Both the position numbers and the translations under genes were made by a program. Under the pieces are notes generated by a model. It saw only the letters and a list, made by a program, of their open reading frames with translations, ran no database searches and was not told the DNA's origin. A stretch of 64,000 bases of DNA, taken from contig NZ_JAJFZL010000001.1 of assembly GCF_020733635.1 (NCBI RefSeq), positions 4,526,001 through 4,590,000 of the forward strand, given 5' to 3'. Below are positions 59,077 through 64,000 of the stretch, one piece after another (within the stretch, counting starts at the first letter, position 1; each line of letters starts with the position of its first letter). Source of the DNA: Nocardia spumae. GTDB lineage: Bacteria > Actinomycetota > Actinomycetes > Mycobacteriales > Mycobacteriaceae.

Positions 59077-59865
59077 TCATCGGCCGGGCTCGTCGTCGGT
59101 CGGATCGGCGCCGGCATCGAGCGCATCCCACAGCACGCGTTGTGAGAGTTCGTCCGAGTCCGGTGAGGCGGTCCCGGCGGGAGTCGCCGCGGCCGTGTTC
59201 GCGGGTTCCGGATCGGCGCCGGTGTGCCGCCGCTCGGCGACCTGCTCGGCGGCCGCGGCCCGGCGGAACACCGGATTGTCGTACTTACCCGACATGCGGG
59301 CGGTGTCCTCGGGCATACGGGCCAGCAGCACGCCGGCGACGAAGGCCGCGATCGCCCCGACCACACTCAGCGCGGCGGGAAACGCCGCGGCGGTCGCCTG
59401 ATCGACCTGGGCACGCGCGGGCAGCTCCGCCAGTCTCGCGGCCCGTTCGGCGATCTTCGCTTGCTGGGTCAGCAAGGCCACGCCGGGAACCGCGGCCACC
59501 GCGGCCACCACCGCCACGACGACACCGATCAAACGGCGCAGCCAGCCCTTGGTGGCGAAGACGGCCGCGATCGAAGCCACCAGGACGAGCGCCAGCGGCG
59601 TCAGCGCGCCGAACCAGAGACCGCCGTCGATGTGCTGGGTGCGCGGTTCGGTGAGCCCGTCCGAGGAGTGCAGGGTCACCCAGGTCATCCGGGAGGAGCC
59701 CCACAGCGCGATGGCCGCGACCGCGAGCAGCAGCACCGGCACGATCGGCCGGGTGCGCCCGCCCGACTGCGCCACCTCGCCGGAGGTCGCCTCGGGCGAG
59801 GTCGCGTCGGTCTCCGGTTCGGTGCGCGAATTCTGCTGGGCCGGTTCGGGTTCGGAAGTGGTCAT
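59077..59865 (-). CDS. Trp biosynthesis-associated membrane protein (Trp_oprn_chp family)
   Basis: Product of 262 residues with four predicted membrane helices ([77 protein letters not shown]), disordered at both ends, and the conserved [14 protein letters not shown] loop. The family is found between trpE and trpC in actinobacteria; a transport or anchoring role has been suggested but not shown. ATG at 59865 overlaps the trpE stop by 4 bases. Confidence 0.88.
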   Translation of the reverse strand: MTTSEPEPAQQNSRTEPETDATSPEATSGEVAQSGGRTRPIVPVLLLAVAAIALWGSSRMTWVTLHSSDGLTEPRTQHIDGGLWFGALTPLALVLVASIAAVFATKGWLRRLIGVVVAVVAAVAAVPGVALLTQQAKIAERAARLAELPARAQVDQATAAAFPAALSVVGAIAAFVAGVLLARMPEDTARMSGKYDNPVFRRAAAAEQVAERRHTGADPEPANTAAATPAGTASPDSDELSQRVLWDALDAGADPTDDEPGR

Positions 59866-61427
59866 AGCATGGTGGGGTCGGGTTCGGGGGTGAAGGTGCG
59901 GACGGTGCGTGCGGCGGCGACGGCCTTCAGGACGGCCATCGCCTTGTTGCACGACTCCTCGTCCTCGTAGTCGGGCTGTGAATCGGCGACGATACCGGCA
60001 CCGGCCTGCACATAGGCGACGCCGTCCTTGAGCAGCGCGGTGCGGATCGCGATCGCGGTATCGGCGTCACCGGCGAAATCCAGGTAGCCGACCACTCCGG
60101 CGTAGACGCCGCGGCGGGTGGGCTCGTTCTCCTCGATCAATTCCATCGCACGCACCTTCGGGGCGCCCGACAGCGTGCCGGCCGGGAAACAGGCGCGTAC
60201 CGCGTCGAAGGCGATACGCCCGGCGGCGAGCCGGCCGGTCACCGTCGACACCAGATGCATGACGTGGCTGTAGCGCTCGATATGCCGGTAATCGGTCACC
60301 CGCACGGTGCCCGGCTCGCAGACCCGGCCCAGATCGTTGCGGCCGAGGTCGACGAGCATGAGATGTTCGGCGTTCTCCTTCTCGTCGCTGAGCAGATCCT
60401 TCTCGAGCAGCAGATCGTCCTCCTCGGTGGCGCCCCGCCACCGGGTGCCGGCGATCGGATGTGTCGTCGCCACACCGTCTTTCACGGTCACCAGCGATTC
60501 CGGGCTCGATCCGACGATGGAGAACGCGGTGCCGCCGGCGCCGTCGGGAATGTGCATCAGATACATGTACGGACTCGGATTCGAGGCGCGCAGCATCCGG
60601 TACACATCCAGCGGTTCGCCGTCGAAGTCCATCTCGAAGCGCTGCGACAGCACCACCTGGAACGCCTCACCGGCCTCGATCTCGCCGATCAGCCGCCGCA
60701 CTCCGGCACCGAAGTCCTCGGGGGTCCGGCGGCGCAGGTAGTCGGGTTCGGGACGGTCGAAGACCGACACGGTCGAATCCGCGGGGGCGGCGAGCGCGGC
60801 GGTCATCCGGTCGAGGCGGGCGACCGCGTCGTCGTAGGCCTCGTCGACCCGCTCGTCGGTGCCGTTCCAGTTCACCGCGTTGGCGATGAGCGTGATCGCG
60901 CCCTCGTGATGATCGAACGCGGCCAGATCCGCGGCGAGCAACAGCACCATCTCCGGAACCTGGAGATCGTCGGTGGTGAGTTCCGGCAGCCGTTCGATGC
61001 GGCGCACGATGTCGTAGCCCAGATAACCGACCAGGCCGCCGGTCAGCGGCGGCAGATCGGGCAGCCGCTCGGTACGCAGCAGCTCGAGGGTGTCGCGCAG
61101 CGCCTGCAACGGGTCACCGCCGGCGGGTGCGTCGGCGGGGGTGGCGCCCAGCCACGCGGCCTGCCCGTCGACCACGGTCAGCGCGGTGGGGCTGCCGGCT
61201 CCGATGAACGACCAGCGCGACCAGGACCGGCCGTTCTCGGCCGACTCGAGCAGGAAGGTGCCCGGCCGGCCGGCGGCCAGTTTGCGGTACGCGGACAGCG
61301 GGGTCTCCGAATCCGCCAGCACCTTACGGGTGACCGGTACCACGCGGTGCGCGGCCGCGAGCATGCGGAACTGGTCACGAGTGGTGGTGGTTGCGGTTTC
61401 CGGACGGTCGAATGCGGCGCCGTGCAT
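59862..61427 (-). CDS. trpE: Anthranilate synthase component I
   Basis: Converts chorismate with ammonia or glutamine-derived nitrogen to anthranilate. 521 residues. N-terminal feedback site [18 protein letters not shown], chorismate-binding core [50 protein letters not shown] and [19 protein letters not shown]. Start taken at ATG 61427, which matches the mycobacterial N-terminus; ATG codons at 61436 and 61439 are close alternatives. No leader peptide with Trp codons is visible. trpD, trpF and trpG are not in the window. Confidence 0.96.
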   Translation of the reverse strand: MHGAAFDRPETATTTTRDQFRMLAAAHRVVPVTRKVLADSETPLSAYRKLAAGRPGTFLLESAENGRSWSRWSFIGAGSPTALTVVDGQAAWLGATPADAPAGGDPLQALRDTLELLRTERLPDLPPLTGGLVGYLGYDIVRRIERLPELTTDDLQVPEMVLLLAADLAAFDHHEGAITLIANAVNWNGTDERVDEAYDDAVARLDRMTAALAAPADSTVSVFDRPEPDYLRRRTPEDFGAGVRRLIGEIEAGEAFQVVLSQRFEMDFDGEPLDVYRMLRASNPSPYMYLMHIPDGAGGTAFSIVGSSPESLVTVKDGVATTHPIAGTRWRGATEEDDLLLEKDLLSDEKENAEHLMLVDLGRNDLGRVCEPGTVRVTDYRHIERYSHVMHLVSTVTGRLAAGRIAFDAVRACFPAGTLSGAPKVRAMELIEENEPTRRGVYAGVVGYLDFAGDADTAIAIRTALLKDGVAYVQAGAGIVADSQPDYEDEESCNKAMAVLKAVAAARTVRTFTPEPDPTML

Positions 61428-61580
61428 ATCGCCCATCATTCCAGTCCGCCGCAACCGAGATTCGCTGGCCCCGTCCCGCCCCGCCGGGTACCGATTCGGC
61501 AACGCCGCCAGCCGGGTCCGCACCGGCGGCGAATAACAGGCACCGACACTCGCCCCTTCCCCGAAAGGAGTTGCTCACCG

Positions 61581-61883
61581 ATGCACCCCGTGCAACCGAT
61601 CGCACCGGAGGTCCCGCGGCATGCGGCACCGCATCTGCCGCTGCCCGGCCGGACCCGGCCTCCGGCGAGCCGACCGCACGCCGCGAGCGGTGCGTACAGC
61701 GCACTGGCCTCGTTCGTCACCTACGCCAAAGCATTGGAAACCTTGGACCGCAACAGGTTTCCCGAGGAGTACGCCGAGCACGCCGATCGCCTCAGGGAAC
61801 TGCGACCGCTGCTGCGGGCACACGGCATCCTCGATGTCATGAAGATCAAGAACCCCGAGGTCGCCGCGCTCATCGGCGGCTGA
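61581..61883 (+). CDS. Small protein of unknown function
   Basis: Product of 100 residues from ATG 61581, with AAAGGAG about 10 bases upstream. The first ~40 residues are Pro/His-rich, the rest helical (FVTYAKALETLDRNRFPEEYAEHADRLRELRPLLRAHGILDVMKIKN). No motif recognised. Divergent from trpE. The longer open frame back to 60255 is antisense to trpE and rejected. Confidence 0.6.
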   Translation: MHPVQPIAPEVPRHAAPHLPLPGRTRPPASRPHAASGAYSALASFVTYAKALETLDRNRFPEEYAEHADRLRELRPLLRAHGILDVMKIKNPEVAALIGG

Positions 61884-61949
61884 TCGGCCGATCGGCCGCT
61901 GTCGCGCGCTGGGTACCGGGCGCCCCCACCGCCCGGTACCCTCGCCAGT

Positions 61950-62426
61950 GTGAAAAAAGGCCAGCGCGCTCCCGGGTTCGAACTTCCCGATCAGTCCGGC
62001 ACCGTCCGGTCCCTCGATTCGTTGCTGGCCGACGGGCCGTTGACCCTCTTCTTCTTTCCCGCCGCCAACACCCCGGTCTGCACCGCCGAGGCCTGTCATT
62101 TCCGTGATCTGACAAGCGAATTCGCCGCGCTCGGGGCGAGTTGCGCGGGAATCAGCACCGATTCGGTCGACACCCAGGCCGGATTCGATCGATCCCAGAG
62201 CCTCGGCTATCCGCTGCTGTCCGATCACGACGGCGCGGTGGCGGAGCGTTTCGGTGTGAAGCGATCCGGTGCGATCGGCGGCCTGCTCGGCAACTTCCTG
62301 CCGGTCAAACGCCAGACGTTCGTCATCGACACCGATCGCACCGTCCTGGCGGTGATCTCCGGGGAACTGCGCGCCAACGTGCACGCCGACGCGGCACTGG
62401 CCGCGTTGCGCGAACACCGGTCCTAG
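61950..62426 (+). CDS. Peroxiredoxin (Bcp/AhpE-like)
   Basis: Thiol peroxidase of 158 residues. Active-site pattern P-x3-T-x2-C is present as FFPAANTPVCTAEACHFRD, with a second Cys four residues on that could resolve it, as in atypical 2-Cys Bcp enzymes; the resolving role is inferred. GTG start at 61950, 7 bases after TACCCT (61937-61942), so leaderless. Corresponds in place to bcpB (Rv1608c) beside trpE. Confidence 0.9.
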   Translation: MKKGQRAPGFELPDQSGTVRSLDSLLADGPLTLFFFPAANTPVCTAEACHFRDLTSEFAALGASCAGISTDSVDTQAGFDRSQSLGYPLLSDHDGAVAERFGVKRSGAIGGLLGNFLPVKRQTFVIDTDRTVLAVISGELRANVHADAALAALREHRS

Positions 62427-62885
62427 CTCGTACCGCCCGGACGTCGACGAGCCCCGTCACGCCCCCGGGACCACCTCCCGACCTCCGTCCACTGCCCTGC
62501 CCACCTCCCCTGACGCCGACCATCGCGCTCGGCGCCAGCAGCGTCGCCATGCCGGGTCAGCAGGTCCTCGACATCGCCGCCGCGCCGCTCGCGCTACTGC
62601 TACGCAAACAACAAGTGGGCACGCCCCCGCCTTCGCGCCGGAGGGTATGTCGCCACCTCCGCTCATTCACCGAATAACGCGGCGCCACCGGGCCATAACG
62701 CATAGCGTCCGTTCTCGCCACCCGAACCGGCCCCGGCGTGATAGGTGTCACGTCATACGCAACGCTGATGACCATCGAGCGAAGTCGTGGCAAACTTATT
62801 CATCGCAAGTGACGGTGAATTGAAGTTTCAATGGTCGTTAGCTTTGTCAACGATTACGTCACGGGGCTGCGAGAGAGGGCGCGAA
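62427..62885. other. Intergenic region upstream of the MarR gene
   Basis: About 460 bases without a supported gene. The part next to the regulator is AT-rich and holds the inverted repeat TTGAA-GT-TTCAA (62820-62831), a possible MarR operator, and a TTGACA on the minus strand near 62845. Nothing else stands out. Confidence 0.45.
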
Positions 62886-63410
62886 GTGACGGAATGGCTC
62901 AATCCCACCGAGCAACGGGCCTGGCGTACCCTCGTCGCGCTGACCACCCGGTTACCCGCGGCGATGGATACCCAGCTGCAACGCGAAGCCGGTATGACGC
63001 ATTTCGAATACTTCCTGATGGCACTGCTGTCGGAGGAGCCCGGGCATCGGCTGCAGCTGAATGAGCTCGCGAACAAGGCAAACGCATCGCTATCGCGCCT
63101 GTCCCATGTGGTGACCAAGCTGGAGCGGCTGGGCTGGGCCCGCCGCGAAGTGGTGCGCGGACGCCGCGGCGCGTGCGCCGTACTGACCGACGCCGGTTAC
63201 GAACGGGTCCGGCACGCGACCCCGGCCTATCTGGAGGGTGTCCGGGGATTGGTCTTCGACGGGATCGACGATCGCCAGGTCGAACAGTTGCTCAGCCTCG
63301 GGGAGGCGCTGGTGCGCCAGCTCGACGAGGGTCTGGGCCGCGGTATCGGGCGGGCCGACGGAACACCCGATCCAGCCGCGTCCGAACCGGCGGCCAGCGC
63401 CTCGAACTGA
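62886..63410 (+). CDS. MarR family transcriptional regulator
   Basis: Product of 174 residues from GTG 62886, preceded by GAGAGAGGGCGAA. Winged helix: TRLPAAMDTQLQREAGMTHFEYFLMALLSE, ELANKANASLSRLSHVVTKLERLGW and the wing RREVVRGRRGACAVLTDAG. The open frame to 62787 covers the likely promoter. Target and ligand unknown; the short inverted repeat at 62820-62831 is a candidate operator. Ends 3 bases from convergent hisI. Confidence 0.9.
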   Translation: MTEWLNPTEQRAWRTLVALTTRLPAAMDTQLQREAGMTHFEYFLMALLSEEPGHRLQLNELANKANASLSRLSHVVTKLERLGWARREVVRGRRGACAVLTDAGYERVRHATPAYLEGVRGLVFDGIDDRQVEQLLSLGEALVRQLDEGLGRGIGRADGTPDPAASEPAASASN

Positions 63411-63413
63411 GTC

Positions 63414-63767
63414 TCAGCGCGCGTCGGCGAGCAGCTGGTCACCGTCCCAGCAGGTATGGGTGCCGGTATGACAGGCCGCGCCCACCTGGTCGACGATCAG
63501 CAGCAGCGCGTCGCCGTCGCAGTCCAGGCGCACCTCGTGCACGTACTGGGTGTGCCCGGAGGTCTCCCCCTTGACCCAGTACTGCTGCCGGGACCGCGAG
63601 TAGTAGGTGGCCTTGCGGGTGGCCAGCGTGCGGGCCAGGGCCTCGTCGTCCATCCACGCCATCATCAGCACGTCACCGGTGCCGCGCTCCTGCGCGATGG
63701 CGGCGACCAGGCCCGCCTCGTTGCGCTTGAGCCGGGCGGCGATGGCGGGATCCAAACTCATACCCAT
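63414..63767 (-). CDS. hisI: Phosphoribosyl-AMP cyclohydrolase
   Basis: Third step of histidine synthesis: opens the purine ring of PR-AMP. 117 residues. [42 protein letters not shown] and the metal-binding [13 protein letters not shown]...[10 protein letters not shown]. Only the HisI domain is present, not the HisE pyrophosphatase, as in actinobacteria. ATG at 63767 or 63761. Downstream of hisF with 32 bases between. Confidence 0.96.
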   Translation of the reverse strand: MGMSLDPAIAARLKRNEAGLVAAIAQERGTGDVLMMAWMDDEALARTLATRKATYYSRSRQQYWVKGETSGHTQYVHEVRLDCDGDALLLIVDQVGAACHTGTHTCWDGDQLLADAR

Positions 63768-63799
63768 CGTTATACCTGTTCCTGTCTGCGTCCCGGCCG

Positions 63800-64000
63800 T
63801 CAGCGAACGGTGATGCCCTCGGCCCGCATCGCGGATTTCACCTGCGGAATCGTCAGATCACCGAAGTGGAACACGCTCGCGGCCAGCACCGCGTCGGCGC
63901 CGGTGGCCACGGCGGGGGCGAAATGCTCGACCTGCCCGGCGCCGCCGCTGGCGATGATCGGGACCGAGACCGCGGCACGTACCGCGCTGATCATCGGCAG
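63800..64000 (-). CDS. hisF: Imidazole glycerol phosphate synthase subunit HisF, C-terminal part
   Basis: Last ~66 codons only; the gene continues beyond base 64000. [41 protein letters not shown] is the C-terminal half-barrel with the GASGGAG-type phosphate site, and [16 protein letters not shown] the end. Forms ImGP and AICAR with HisH. Read into hisI. Confidence 0.95.
   Translation of the reverse strand: MPMISAVRAAVSVPIIASGGAGQVEHFAPAVATGADAVLAASVFHFGDLTIPQVKSAMRAEGITVR

Noticed and set aside
61428..61580. trp attenuator or leader peptide upstream of trpE
   Set aside because: No short frame with Trp codons and no competing hairpins with a T-run were seen. GTGTCGGTG occurs near 61550 on the minus strand but lacks a TANNNT box at the right distance.

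Overview
The window is high-G+C, with GTG/TTG starts, many TANNNT -10 boxes placed directly before start codons, and a gene order close to the Mycobacterium tuberculosis Rv1605-Rv1644 segment (hisF, hisI, bcp-type peroxiredoxin, trpE, membrane protein, trpC, trpB, trpA, lgt, pyk, tesB, pdtaR, polA, rpsA, coaE, uvrB, uvrA, infC, rpmI, rplT, tsnR). It is chromosome of a mycolata actinobacterium, most like Nocardia or a close relative. The synteny statement is from memory; no search was run. I see no insertion sequence, phage gene, integrase or CRISPR array.

Layout. 1-2118: 3' part of a 14-TM type MFS exporter fused to three carboxypeptidase-regulatory-like repeats. 2211-4472: infC-rpmI-rplT-tsnR translation operon, read leftwards, with a long leader that carries a terminator-like hairpin. 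4876-9580: DUF1844 protein, a TetR/methyltransferase pair behind a double palindrome, a nitronate monooxygenase-like enzyme, and a coupled pair of unknown genes. 9591-13797: uvrA (broken by a frameshift) and a lone beta-ketoacyl synthase. 14053-20843: PAS-GGDEF cyclase, HelD-type RNA polymerase-recycling ATPase, Usp, DoxX, AraC, VOC protein. 20924-30149: uvrB, two DUF402 paralogues, coaE-GrpB fusion, Tat-exported phospholipase C, rpsA. 30633-43325: accessory and metabolic block (methyltransferase, SPFH plus ribbon-helix-helix operon, FAD oxidoreductase, two LysR regulators, SDR, amino-acid ABC transporter, decarboxylating dehydrogenase, 2H phosphoesterase, thioredoxin, a free-standing LeuA-type regulatory domain). 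43730-54254: methyltransferase, polA, pdtaR, tRNA-Leu(CAA), lipoprotein, DUF4188, LMW phosphatase, tesB, pyk, TM2 protein. 54284-64000: lgt, trpA-trpB-trpC, membrane protein-trpE, a small protein, peroxiredoxin, MarR, hisI and the end of hisF.

How the genes fit together. Three nucleotide-excision-repair genes, uvrA, uvrB and polA, each carry a close match to the RecA-independent DNA-damage promoter known in mycobacteria (TTGTCRGTG-N8-TANNNT, the PafBC type), which argues for co-induction. Against that background uvrA itself looks inactivated by a 14-base deletion between two CCGC copies. The trp genes are coupled by 4-base overlaps. The infC operon shows the ATC start and leader hairpin expected of autoregulated or attenuated control.

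I did not find a clear-cut new defence or biosynthetic system. The strongest observations are the uvrA lesion, the shared repair promoter, the infC leader, the SPFH/RHH operon with its palindrome, and the coupled pair of unknown genes at 8058-9580.
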